Positions 40,617-49,515 of a stretch of DNA of 64,000 nt are shown here, piece after piece. The translations under genes and the position numbers were made by a program. Below the pieces are notes generated by a model. The model was given only the letters and a program-made list of their open reading frames with translations. It ran no database searches and was not told the DNA's origin. How positions within the stretch are numbered: the stretch's first letter is position 1; each line of letters opens with the position of its first letter. Origin of the DNA: an uncultured Fibrobacter sp. (GTDB lineage Bacteria > Fibrobacterota > Fibrobacteria > Fibrobacterales > Fibrobacteraceae); assembly GCF_900316465.1 (NCBI RefSeq), contig NZ_ONDD01000007.1, positions 62,001 through 126,000 of the forward strand, read 5' to 3'.

Positions 40617-41810
40617 ATGTCAGCAGAAGTTTCGACAACAGAAAAGCCTGCACTATGGACGCGGAATTTCGTGACGGTTGCCGCCGCGAATTTTTTGCTG
40701 TTCTTTAGCTTTTACCAATTGCTGCCGATTCTCCCGCTCTACATTATCGAGAAATTCGCGACCGACAATGCAACGGCCGGATTCATTATTTCGCTTTATA
40801 CGATTGGTGCGCTAGCCTGCAGGCCATTCGCCGGATTCCTGGTGGATACGCTGAGCCGCAAGCCCTTGTACTTTTGGACATTCTTCGCGTTTACCGCCTG
40901 CTTTTTAGGCTACAAGACCGTCGGCATTTTGCCGATTCTTGCCGCCGTGCGGTTTGCGCATGGTCTGTTCTTCGGAATCTCGAGCACGGCGAGCAACACG
41001 GTCGCCATCGATGCACTGCCGGCATGTCGCCGCGGTGAAGGCATCGGCTATTTTGGCATTAGCGTGAATCTGGCGTTTGCAACAGGCCCGATGACCGGCA
41101 TGTTCCTGTACGAGGCATTCGGCGACACCATCGTGTTTGCGATTTCGATTATTTTGTGCGTAATCGGTTTGATTCTTGTGCAGACTTTGAATGTGCCGCG
41201 CAAAGAAAAGAAACCCCATGCGCCGCTTTCGCTTGACCGATTCTTCTTAACCCGCGCCATTCCGCAATTCGTAAACTTCATCTTCGTCGGATTCGCCTAC
41301 GGCCCCGTCACAAACTACATCGCCCTTTACGCCAAGGAGCTTGGCATTGGCGGTTCCGGCTGGTTCTACGCCTTGATTGCGGCGGGTCTGATTATGAACC
41401 GCATTATGACAGGACGCTTGATTGACCGCGGCTACCTGATTCACTTGGTTGGTACCGGCATGACCTTGAACGTGATTGCCTACTTTATCCTTGCATTCAG
41501 CCACTCGCCCATCACCTTCTTTACGGCGGCATTCCTGATTGGTACAAGCCTCGGCCTCATTTTCCCGGGCTACCAGACCATGTGCGTTAACCTCGCCCGC
41601 CACGACCAGCGCGGTACCGCCAACAGCACTTACTTGAGCGGTTGGGACATCGGTATCGGCGCCGGAATCCTTACAGGTGGATCCATGGCAGGGCATTTCG
41701 GCATGCACCAGCCCGTGTTCCTCGCCTGCGGTGTAGCACTCGTAATCGCCGACGTGCTTTACTTCACGTGGACCGCAAGGCATTATTTGAAGAATAAGTT
41801 GGAAGGATAA
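40617..41810 (+). CDS. Major facilitator superfamily transporter
   Basis: 397 residues with about 12 predicted membrane helices. The loop 2-3 motif GALACRPFAGFLVDTLSRKPLY (about 61-82) corresponds to MFS motif A, and FGISVNLAFATGPMTGMFLYEAFG (motif C-like, about 144) suggests a drug/proton antiporter-like DHA1 member. The second half contains MNRIMTGRLIDRGY. Substrate is unknown. AAAGGA precedes the ATG at a good distance. It converges with the membrane GGDEF gene. Confidence 0.88.
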   Translation: MSAEVSTTEKPALWTRNFVTVAAANFLLFFSFYQLLPILPLYIIEKFATDNATAGFIISLYTIGALACRPFAGFLVDTLSRKPLYFWTFFAFTACFLGYKTVGILPILAAVRFAHGLFFGISSTASNTVAIDALPACRRGEGIGYFGISVNLAFATGPMTGMFLYEAFGDTIVFAISIILCVIGLILVQTLNVPRKEKKPHAPLSLDRFFLTRAIPQFVNFIFVGFAYGPVTNYIALYAKELGIGGSGWFYALIAAGLIMNRIMTGRLIDRGYLIHLVGTGMTLNVIAYFILAFSHSPITFFTAAFLIGTSLGLIFPGYQTMCVNLARHDQRGTANSTYLSGWDIGIGAGILTGGSMAGHFGMHQPVFLACGVALVIADVLYFTWTARHYLKNKLEG

Positions 41811-41839
41811 CGGAGCGGGCTTTCGCCCCCGAAAAGATA

Positions 41840-42973
41840 TTACGTCGAACGCTTGTCTTCGTACATCATCTGGTCTGCATCGATGACGCTCTTCCTGAAG
41901 TTCGAAATACGACCATCCCAACTGGCATAACCGATGCTCACCTGGAGCGTATAATACCGGCGTTCGTCGCGATTTTCAATTTCTTCACGCAAGCATTCGC
42001 GGATAATCCTGATGACATATTCGGGTATTTCCGTCTGCACAACAAGCAAGAATTCATCGCCGCCATAACGGCACAGGAACACCGATTTACCCATGCAGGC
42101 ACATGCGCTCTTGAGCGCCTTAGAAACAAGCACAAGTGCGCGATCGCCTTCGATATGGCCGTAGGTATCGTTAATCTGCTTGAAGTGGTCCACATCCACC
42201 ATCACCACGTAATAGCTCTTGGAGTCGCGCGGAGACTGCAAATAGCGTTCCAACTGGTTACGGTTGTTGAGCGAGGTCAGCGTATCCGTCGAAATCAGAA
42301 GATTTTGCAGGTTCAGGTAAACGAACAGAATGATCATGGTACACCAGAAGCAGAAAAACGGCGTCGTCATCGAGAAGAACACCTGCAAGGCTGCCGCCAC
42401 TATGCAGCCCGGGGTGTAGCTACCCACAATCAAGTACGTCTTGAAATTCTTGCGGTTTTCCGGTTTAAGCCCACGGAAAAGGCAGCGAACCGTCACCGTC
42501 ATGATATACACAAACGGGAGGAACATCAGCACCACATAGTACAAGTCGCGCGGTTCCAGTTTATCATCTAGCCAAAAACCAGGCATTGCCACAAACGAAA
42601 CAAGCAACAGCACCATTTCTACAAAAATCGGGATTCTTAGTTTCGCCTGAAGACAATGGATCTGCACACGCGTCATCTCTGGGCGCGTACTCATTTCGGC
42701 AAAAGTAAAGCAGCTATAAAAGAGCAGTGCAATAATAATCGCGTTCGAGTAGTTCACCGCCAAAACGCTAAAGGTATTTTTCGGGATAGTGCCGTCGTTT
42801 ACAAGCGCCCAAACTGCATCGCTCAGGAAATAGAGAATATGCCACAGCACCAAGTTATGGAAAAGCTTGAATTTGAACTGCGGCGTCGGGAGTCTTTTGA
42901 TGCTATACAAAAGGAGAGTCAAGACACACGCACAGCCGACACTGACTTCTGCATAAAAAACAAAATCACTCAT
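41840..42973 (-). CDS. Membrane diguanylate cyclase (multi-span sensor + GGDEF)
   Basis: 377 residues. About six hydrophobic helices occupy residues 5-215 (FVFYAEVSVGCACVLTLLLY, IPIFVEMVLLLVSFVAMPGF, FFCFWCTMIILFVYLNLQNLL). The GGDEF domain runs from TLTSLNNRNQLERYL (about 232) to the end, with intact YGGDEFLLV (about 307) and VDVDHFKQINDTYGH (about 265). It should produce cyclic di-GMP in answer to a membrane or extracytoplasmic cue. It is the second cyclase in the window. Transcribed leftward from an AT-rich region shared with the Nudix gene. Confidence 0.92.
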   Translation of the reverse strand: MSDFVFYAEVSVGCACVLTLLLYSIKRLPTPQFKFKLFHNLVLWHILYFLSDAVWALVNDGTIPKNTFSVLAVNYSNAIIIALLFYSCFTFAEMSTRPEMTRVQIHCLQAKLRIPIFVEMVLLLVSFVAMPGFWLDDKLEPRDLYYVVLMFLPFVYIMTVTVRCLFRGLKPENRKNFKTYLIVGSYTPGCIVAAALQVFFSMTTPFFCFWCTMIILFVYLNLQNLLISTDTLTSLNNRNQLERYLQSPRDSKSYYVVMVDVDHFKQINDTYGHIEGDRALVLVSKALKSACACMGKSVFLCRYGGDEFLLVVQTEIPEYVIRIIRECLREEIENRDERRYYTLQVSIGYASWDGRISNFRKSVIDADQMMYEDKRST

Positions 42974-43104
42974 ATTCTTACACCTACTATGGAAAAATAG
43001 AAAAAAATCTTATTTTTCAATTACAGAGTCTATTTTTTGACAACATTACACCCTAGAATGGACCCAAATTTACCCCCGAACTTATAATTACTAAATTGAC
43101 AAGT

Positions 43105-43656
43105 ATGAAACCCTGGAAACTGCTTAATTCGGAATATCTGGTAGACGCACCGTGGCTAAAAGTCGCTAAAGAAACCTGCGAACTTCCCAACGGCAAGGTG
43201 ATAGACGATTTCTATACGCTGTGGCAACCGGACTGGGTACTGATACTTGCCCGCACCACCGAAGGCAAATGGGTCATGACAGAGCAATACCGCCACGGCA
43301 CCGGACAAATCGCGTTGGAGTTTCCCGCCGGAATCATCGACAAAGGCGAAACGCCGGAACAGGCCGCCCTGCGGGAATTGCAAGAAGAAGTCGCCTTCCG
43401 CGGCACAGCCGACAAGGTCACCTACCTGGGCGCATACCCCGTAAACCCGGACAGGCATCGCGGCAAGTTCCACGTGGTATTCATCGACGGCGTCGTAAAG
43501 GGCGGAATCACCCACTTTGACAGCACCGAAGACATCGAAAATCTGCTGCTGAGCGACGAAGAATTGCAGAAAAAAATGGCGGACGGTTCTTTCAACCATC
43601 CGCTACAAATCGCCGGCTATTTCAAGTGGCGGCTTACTTATGGGCGTAAGCAATAA
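43105..43656 (+). CDS. Nudix hydrolase, ADP-ribose pyrophosphatase-like
   Basis: 183 residues. The Nudix box GIIDKGETPEQAALRELQEEVAF (about 75-97) keeps all metal-binding Glu residues; the usual Gly near its end is Ala. The N-terminal strand region (YLVDAPWLKVAKETCELPNGKVID) and the overall length fit the ADP-ribose pyrophosphatase branch, which hydrolyses ADP-ribose-type nucleotide sugars. The ATG at 43105 is used; an upstream TTG three codons earlier is unlikely. TATAAT at 43083-43088 may be its -10 box. Its 3' end overlaps the convergent barrel gene by 23 bases. Confidence 0.88.
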   Translation: MKPWKLLNSEYLVDAPWLKVAKETCELPNGKVIDDFYTLWQPDWVLILARTTEGKWVMTEQYRHGTGQIALEFPAGIIDKGETPEQAALRELQEEVAFRGTADKVTYLGAYPVNPDRHRGKFHVVFIDGVVKGGITHFDSTEDIENLLLSDEELQKKMADGSFNHPLQIAGYFKWRLTYGRKQ

Positions 43657-44176
43657 AGAGCGTTACGCCCACCATGGACATATCCTTTTTGATGTTTTCC
43701 AATTCATTCGAAGACGAGAACACCTTCATGCCAATCAAGGCACCATGACCACGGACTCCCGTATCGTAGGCAGCCGTAAACTCAAGTGCAGCACCCGATC
43801 CATCATCCAGATCTAGGCCTCGGATATCGGTCTGATTCGCCGTCCAAGAAAGGCCTATCGAGCCAGACAAATGGAAATGATCTACAGGGTAGAAAATAAT
43901 ACTCGGGCCGAAAAGATACGAGTTTAACTGGATGTAATTGTCAGAATCATAATAACGATGACCCAAAGCGGCTAACTCGCCGGCAATCCACAACCGTTCA
44001 GTGACTTGTCCACCGATGCGGAGCCCAAGAGTCACGGCAATTTCATCGCAGCCATTACATTCCAAGGAATGGTCATCAACCTCCGAGCTTGCGCCACCAT
44101 AGCCTAATCCCACATCGACATAAACGGCGAAAGAAGGTATTGCGAGGAAAATTAGCAAAAGGGCTATTTTTTTCAT
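43634..44176 (-). CDS. Small outer-membrane beta-barrel protein
   Basis: 180 residues. A signal peptide (1-17, LLLIFLAIPSFA) follows a GGAG site, then alternating beta-strand sequence (VDVGLGYGGASSEVDD, VTLGLRIGGQVTERLWIAGELAALG, LSGSIGLSWTANQ) ending VGVTLFIAYAHK, as in 8-stranded outer-membrane barrels. A CNGCDE loop has two Cys. No specific family is recognised. It overlaps the Nudix gene tail-to-tail and follows the trmO-type gene in the same direction with a 25-base gap. Confidence 0.72.
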   Translation of the reverse strand: MKKIALLLIFLAIPSFAVYVDVGLGYGGASSEVDDHSLECNGCDEIAVTLGLRIGGQVTERLWIAGELAALGHRYYDSDNYIQLNSYLFGPSIIFYPVDHFHLSGSIGLSWTANQTDIRGLDLDDGSGAALEFTAAYDTGVRGHGALIGMKVFSSSNELENIKKDMSMVGVTLFIAYAHK

Positions 44177-44201
44177 TTTTTCTCCTGTCTTAATTAAAGG
44201 C

Positions 44202-45014
44202 TTAATTCTTTTTTAAGCCGTTCGCGCACAAATATAAGAATTCTCTGTGCAAGTCCTTGTCGCCGTATTTGTCTTCGGCACCAGGTTCCAGCTCTTCGGC
44301 AGAATAACCGCTCGTTATGCGCTGTAGCAACACTTGTCGTTCAGGTTCGTCGTAGCTGAAATGGATGCGGAAGGTGCGGTACGCCAGCACGCCCGTATGG
44401 GTATTTTCATCAATCGTCAGGCGACGTCGAGAACTATCGAAAACATCTTTCGAAAAATTCCCGCGGGAAAGTTGCACCTGCGCAAAGCTGAACAAGTCAA
44501 AGACGCTATGCTCGGCGATCCAGCGGTTTTGCGATTCGAATTGAGCGTCCACCTGAATCGTCCACGAATCGCCCACCTGTTCTTCGACCCAACCGGCCTT
44601 GGCATCGGGGAATGCATCGGCCATCGGAATGTACGGTTTGATATCAAAAACAGGCGTCCCATTCAGCAAATCCGCTTCGTCCACATACAACGTAAGACCT
44701 TCGATTTTGAGAAGACGAACGCAAGAAAGCCCAATCGGATTCGGGCGGTAAGGGCTGCGGCTCGCAAAGGTTCCAACGCGGTCTTTACCCTTGGGCGGCA
44801 CGGGCGGGCGCGTTGTCGGGCGCCAGCCTTCGTTTTCATGGAATTTGAAAATCACCCAGATGCGTTCAAAGCCGTCTAGGTCGCGGAGCGCTGTTTCGAA
44901 ATTCATTCCCGGCTTGAGCTCGATGCGACCCGGATGCCCCGCAAACAGCCTCCCCTGCCGGGGAGCATCGTACTTGTAGACGGCATCGCCGTAGAATGTA
45001 CCGATTGGGGTCAT
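44202..45014 (-). CDS. TrmO-like tRNA-(N6-threonylcarbamoyl)A37 methyltransferase (TsaA/UPF0066)
   Basis: 270 residues. The family core is clear: IGTFYGDAVYKYDAPRQGRL at the start, LRDLDGFERIWVIFKFHEN (about 44-62), DRVGTFASRSPYRPNPIGLSCVRLLKIEG (about 79-107) and DEADLLNGTPVFDIKPYIPMAD (about 112-133). It should N6-methylate t6A37 of tRNA with SAM, acting after the threonylcarbamoylation pathway to which the Sua5-type gene at 1399-2358 belongs. The extra C-terminal region (about 150-270) is typical of longer TsaA proteins. It lies 11 bases after the LamG-like lipoprotein gene in one direction. Confidence 0.88.
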   Translation of the reverse strand: MTPIGTFYGDAVYKYDAPRQGRLFAGHPGRIELKPGMNFETALRDLDGFERIWVIFKFHENEGWRPTTRPPVPPKGKDRVGTFASRSPYRPNPIGLSCVRLLKIEGLTLYVDEADLLNGTPVFDIKPYIPMADAFPDAKAGWVEEQVGDSWTIQVDAQFESQNRWIAEHSVFDLFSFAQVQLSRGNFSKDVFDSSRRRLTIDENTHTGVLAYRTFRIHFSYDEPERQVLLQRITSGYSAEELEPGAEDKYGDKDLHREFLYLCANGLKKN

Positions 45015-45025
45015 TATTCCAGGTC

Positions 45026-46585
45026 TTATTCCGAATCTTTACCGTAACGGATATAATCTATCTTGCCGATAAAGAATCTTTGATCATGCAATCCCTGATA
45101 CATAGAGTCATAACCGATTCCAAGACCATATTCGATATTCGAGATGTCCCCATGAGTGATAGCATCAACGCGAGGATCGCCATCTAACGAAATGCTCACA
45201 TAAAGAGTCGACGAACCTGAAGTTCCTCCAATTGAAATATTGACAACATGCCATTCATTCAGCGTTATTTCGCCCACTTTTTCAATATGCCAATCATAAT
45301 CATTTTTTGCATCACGATAATGGAATCTCAAGATGGACCCATCAAGACGAATCTGCCAACCGTCAACACCGGATCCTGGAGGTTCAGCAACAAATATATT
45401 GCTCATATTACCTTCCGCCGTAGCCATAAAGCGGACTTCAGCAACGAACCCGTTGCTTTTAAAGGTTTCGCTCAACGGAATAAGCAAACCATTTGAGCCA
45501 TTCAAGACAAGGCTTCCACATTCAGCTTCCACCGGAGTCACCTTGTCATCTATATAGGCATTGTTCTTTCCAAAATAATCGCGTCCTAAATCTTCCGGAT
45601 CATCAAATTCATAGGCGACATCATACTTCGAAAGATTTTCCGGTTCATGAGTCTCAGTACAACGAAGTTCAGCGGCGTTCGAGGCAACCACACTCTCTTT
45701 TTTGTACGAAGCCTTATCATACCAACTGATGGAGCCATCTGCATTTGCTTCGTCACTTGCCGAACTCACCTCAACGACAGAACTGGAACTTTCGAAATAG
45801 GTTTCGACATTGCCCCAATCCTTATAATTGATACAACTTTCTTTAAACATTTTGACAAGTTGTGTATATTCACGTTCCGACATGGTTTCATCGAAATCGG
45901 CTGTGATTTTATTTCCTTTGCAACGAACATTCGTGTATGAGTAATCATTCTTTTCAAGGGCACACATGGAATCGACAACCGCCGAATTTTCGTATTCGGT
46001 TTCAACCGTCACCGTTCCATTGCTATATGAATAACGGGATGTACTAGGCAAACCCATAAAATTCATGTTCATCACGAAAGGATTTTCTGAAACGACCTCG
46101 CAATAATCCGACAATCCCGTCTGATAACCCTGCGCACTAGAGGAAGATTTCGATTCGCTAAGCTGATTCGAATCTCCGGGATCGCTATTCGAATTTTCAT
46201 CTTCGGGGTCGTCATATTCCTTACACATCGACACGAACATGTTCAGAAGTTTTTTGTATTGGCTATTCGTCAAGCGGTCGCTACTATAAGCGATAATAGA
46301 CTTGCCATTGCATTCGACTTCACCATAATCGTCGTCTGACTTATACGAAGAGCAAGCCCACTTGGCGACTGACTGATCTTCGTATTCCACCTTTTCGACA
46401 AGTCTTTCATCTGAATAGTCAAACGATGTCTTGGAATAAATACCTTCTTCAAGAGTTTCAAGAACCAGAGGCTCCGAAGACACGATCTTGCAATAATCTT
46501 GACCTTTACTCGGGCTCGAAGAACTATCGCCACAAGCAACCAAGCCCAAAGAACACAGGCCTGCAACCCAAACTAGTTTTTTCAT
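45026..46585 (-). CDS. Lipoprotein with duplicated N-terminal module and LamG/concanavalin-like domain
   Basis: 519 residues. Lipobox GLVACGD (Cys about 18). Two related modules (about 28-125: DYCKIVSSEPLVLETLEEGIY...QYKKLLNMFVSMCKEY; and about 160-255: DYCEVVSENPFVMNMNFMG...EYTQLVKMFKESCINY) are separated by an Asp/Ser linker with SSSS runs. The C-terminal 190 residues look like a LamG/concanavalin jelly roll (GWQIRLDGSILRFHYRDAKND, LNEWHVVNISIGGTSGSSTLYVSISLDG, FIGKIDYIRYG). The last domain is the usual carbohydrate-binding scaffold. GAGG precedes the ATG. Function is unknown; surface attachment is inferred. Confidence 0.78.
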   Translation of the reverse strand: MKKLVWVAGLCSLGLVACGDSSSSPSKGQDYCKIVSSEPLVLETLEEGIYSKTSFDYSDERLVEKVEYEDQSVAKWACSSYKSDDDYGEVECNGKSIIAYSSDRLTNSQYKKLLNMFVSMCKEYDDPEDENSNSDPGDSNQLSESKSSSSAQGYQTGLSDYCEVVSENPFVMNMNFMGLPSTSRYSYSNGTVTVETEYENSAVVDSMCALEKNDYSYTNVRCKGNKITADFDETMSEREYTQLVKMFKESCINYKDWGNVETYFESSSSVVEVSSASDEANADGSISWYDKASYKKESVVASNAAELRCTETHEPENLSKYDVAYEFDDPEDLGRDYFGKNNAYIDDKVTPVEAECGSLVLNGSNGLLIPLSETFKSNGFVAEVRFMATAEGNMSNIFVAEPPGSGVDGWQIRLDGSILRFHYRDAKNDYDWHIEKVGEITLNEWHVVNISIGGTSGSSTLYVSISLDGDPRVDAITHGDISNIEYGLGIGYDSMYQGLHDQRFFIGKIDYIRYGKDSE

Positions 46586-46690
46586 ATTATTCCTCTTTCT
46601 CCAAAATTTTACTATAAATATACTCTTTTTAAAGGCCTCCGCAATAGGGAGCCAAATTGGATTTACTTAAAATTTCTACTTTTGCACCCG

Positions 46691-47780
<1,090 letters not shown>

Positions 47781-47789
47781 GGTAACGCA

Positions 47790-48668
47790 ATGCCGCAGAT
47801 GACTGTACTTGAAATTCTGAACCGCACCAAGGTATTCTTCGAAAAGAAGGGAATTCCTGACGCGCGCTTGGATGCCGAATACATCATCAGCCACGGACTT
47901 CAGATGAAGTCCCGCATGGACATTTACCTGAACTTTGAAAAGCCGCTGACGGAAGCCGAACTCGATGTGCTCCGCCAGATGGTGGCTCGCCGCGCCAACC
48001 GCGAACCGTTGCAGCACATTATTGGCGACACCAGTTTCCGCGGATTCATTATCAAGTGCGACAAGCGGGCACTGATCCCGCGCCCCGAAACGGAAATGCT
48101 AGTCGACATGGCAAAGGAACGCCTCAAGGGTATCGAAAATCCGTTCATCGTCGAAGTGGGCACGGGAACAGCCGCGATTTCTATCGCCTGTGCGAAAGAA
48201 ATCGCCGGAGCGAAAGTGCTCGCCACCGACATTTCCGAAGACGCACTTTCGCTCGCCCGCGAAAATGCCGAAGCCAACGGCCTCGGTGCAAACGCCGAAG
48301 GTTCGAATCTGGCTTTTGCGCAGGGCGACCTGCTGGATGCCGTCACCGATACCGCTAAAATCGACTGCCTAATTGCAAACCTTCCCTATATTCCCGACGG
48401 CGAAAAGGGAAAGCTCCAGCCCGAAGTCGACAAGTTCGACCCGGAACTCGCCCTCTATGGTGGCCCCGACGGCCTTACACTCGTGCGCAAACTCTTGCAG
48501 CAGACCGAAGGCAAGCTAAGCGCAGGCGCCCCGATTCTTTTGGAAATCGGATCTGAACAAGCCGAAGTCTTGAAGAACGAAGCCGCCAACTACCCGTGGC
48601 TGGAATTTGCTGGAATCCACAAGGATTACTGCGGGAATATCCGCTTCGTGAGCTATAAGGCGAAATAA
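47790..48668 (+). CDS. prmC: Peptide chain release factor N5-glutamine methyltransferase
   Basis: Methylates the glutamine of the GGQ motif in release factors with SAM. An N-terminal helical domain (about 1-80, with ANREPLQHIIGDTSFRG) is followed by the Rossmann domain: RPETEMLVDMAKE (about 98), VEVGTGTAAISIACAKE (SAM site, about 117), and the substrate Gln-binding motif as NLPYIP (about 195) where many homologues have NPPY. 292 residues is normal. It follows prfA by nine bases with AAGG upstream, the common prfA-prmC operon order. It is intact although its prfA-encoded substrate lacks GGQ here. Confidence 0.94.
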   Translation: MPQMTVLEILNRTKVFFEKKGIPDARLDAEYIISHGLQMKSRMDIYLNFEKPLTEAELDVLRQMVARRANREPLQHIIGDTSFRGFIIKCDKRALIPRPETEMLVDMAKERLKGIENPFIVEVGTGTAAISIACAKEIAGAKVLATDISEDALSLARENAEANGLGANAEGSNLAFAQGDLLDAVTDTAKIDCLIANLPYIPDGEKGKLQPEVDKFDPELALYGGPDGLTLVRKLLQQTEGKLSAGAPILLEIGSEQAEVLKNEAANYPWLEFAGIHKDYCGNIRFVSYKAK

Positions 48669-48686
48669 AACTCAACTCATACAACA

Positions 48687-48720
48687 AGAGGAGATCCCGG
48701 GTCTGTCGCCCAGGATGACA
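48687..48720 (+). repeat. GGAGATCCCGG...CAGGATGACA palindromic repeat (copy 4)
   Basis: AGAGGAGATCCCGGGTCTGTCGCCCAGGATGACA, a decayed copy (right arm CCAGG instead of CCGGG) between convergent prmC and the 75-residue gene. Confidence 0.7.
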
Positions 48721-48729
48721 ACGCAGACG

Positions 48730-48957
48730 TTACACCCCCACGGTGCAGCCGAGGGCGGCGAGCACGTAGTTTTCGCTTTCGCCCGCACGGTAATAGGGCA
48801 GCAAAGTTTCGTCGTCTACTAAAGAATCATCAAAGCCATTCAGCTGGAGCTGTTCGTCAATACGACGCTTGAACGACGAAAAGCCGGAATTCCAGAGCGT
48901 TACGGGCTCGCGGGCGGCTTTACAGGCTGATTTTCCAAAATCATATTCGCTATACAT
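48730..48957 (-). CDS. Small hypothetical protein, 75 residues
   Basis: Begins MYSEYDFGKSACKAAREP and ends GESENYVLAALGCTVGV. The ribosome site AGAGGAAAAT just before the ATG supports translation. Two Cys and an acidic middle (FDDSLVDDETLLPYYRAGE) are the only features; no family is recognised. The hydrophobic AALGCTVGV tail is unusual for so short a protein. Possibilities are a small cytoplasmic protein or a peptide precursor; there is no modifying enzyme next door. Confidence 0.6.
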   Translation of the reverse strand: MYSEYDFGKSACKAAREPVTLWNSGFSSFKRRIDEQLQLNGFDDSLVDDETLLPYYRAGESENYVLAALGCTVGV

Positions 48958-48989
48958 ATTTTCCTCTTTTTTTGTACAGCCAAATATAA

Positions 48990-49020
48990 AATCAAGCCGA
49001 TGTCAAATTATGACATCGGC
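48990..49020 (-). terminator. Terminator of the rlpA cluster
   Basis: GCCGATGTCA-AATTA-TGACATCGGC is a perfect 10-bp stem (48996-49020), followed on the minus strand by TTGATTTTATATTT. It lies 27 bases past the rlpA stop. Confidence 0.8.
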
Positions 49021-49047
49021 GAATTTCTTTTTTTGAAGAGCGTCGGG

Positions 49048-49515
49048 CTACTCAATCACCGTAGCGGTGACCTTGGCATGTCCGACTTTATCGAGGCCAA
49101 GCTTTTTACCGGCGGCAGCGCTCAAGTCTATAATGCGGTCACGTACAAAGGGGCCGCGGTCATTCACGCGCACCACGACAGAAGCACCCGTATCGTCACG
49201 AACCACACGCAACTTAGTGCCAAAAGGCAAGGTTTTGTGGGCACAAGTCATCGCATTCTGATTGAAAATTTCACCGCTGGCCGTCTTTTTGCCGTCGAAT
49301 CCCGGCCCGTAATAACTCGCCTGACCCTTCATGACCTTTCCGATCGGAGCGGTCTTTTTGCCCTTTTTACCCTTTTGAGGAGCTTGGGTATCTTCGGGGA
49401 ACCTTTCGTAACCTTGACGGGAAGCGATCTTTGCATTTCCATTGGCGCAGCTAGACAAAAGCATAGCCACAAACATGGCCAGCACCACAAAAACGATGCG
49501 CCTATTCAAAATCAT
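49048..49515 (-). CDS. rlpA: RlpA-like septal ring lipoprotein / lytic transglycosylase
   Basis: 155 residues. MILNRRIVFVVLAMFVAMLL leads to lipobox LLSSCAN (Cys about 23). After a Lys/Gly linker the double-psi beta-barrel follows: KGQASYYGPGFDGKKTASGEIFN (about 77), AMTCAHKTLPFGTKLRVV (about 102), VVVRVNDRGPF (about 127) and DRIIDLSAAAGKKLGL. The Asp in NDRGPF and the His in AHKTLP fit the catalytic site of RlpA, which cleaves naked glycan strands at septa. There is no SPOR domain, so septal targeting may differ. The start ATG 49515 overlaps the end of the TPR lipoprotein gene by 14 bases; an in-frame ATG at 49548 is less likely. Confidence 0.88.
   Translation of the reverse strand: MILNRRIVFVVLAMFVAMLLSSCANGNAKIASRQGYERFPEDTQAPQKGKKGKKTAPIGKVMKGQASYYGPGFDGKKTASGEIFNQNAMTCAHKTLPFGTKLRVVRDDTGASVVVRVNDRGPFVRDRIIDLSAAAGKKLGLDKVGHAKVTATVIE

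Noticed and set aside
41811..41835. GGGC-TTTC-GCCC hairpin between the MFS and membrane GGDEF genes as a terminator
   Set aside because: Stem of four base pairs and no T-run on either strand; too weak to call.
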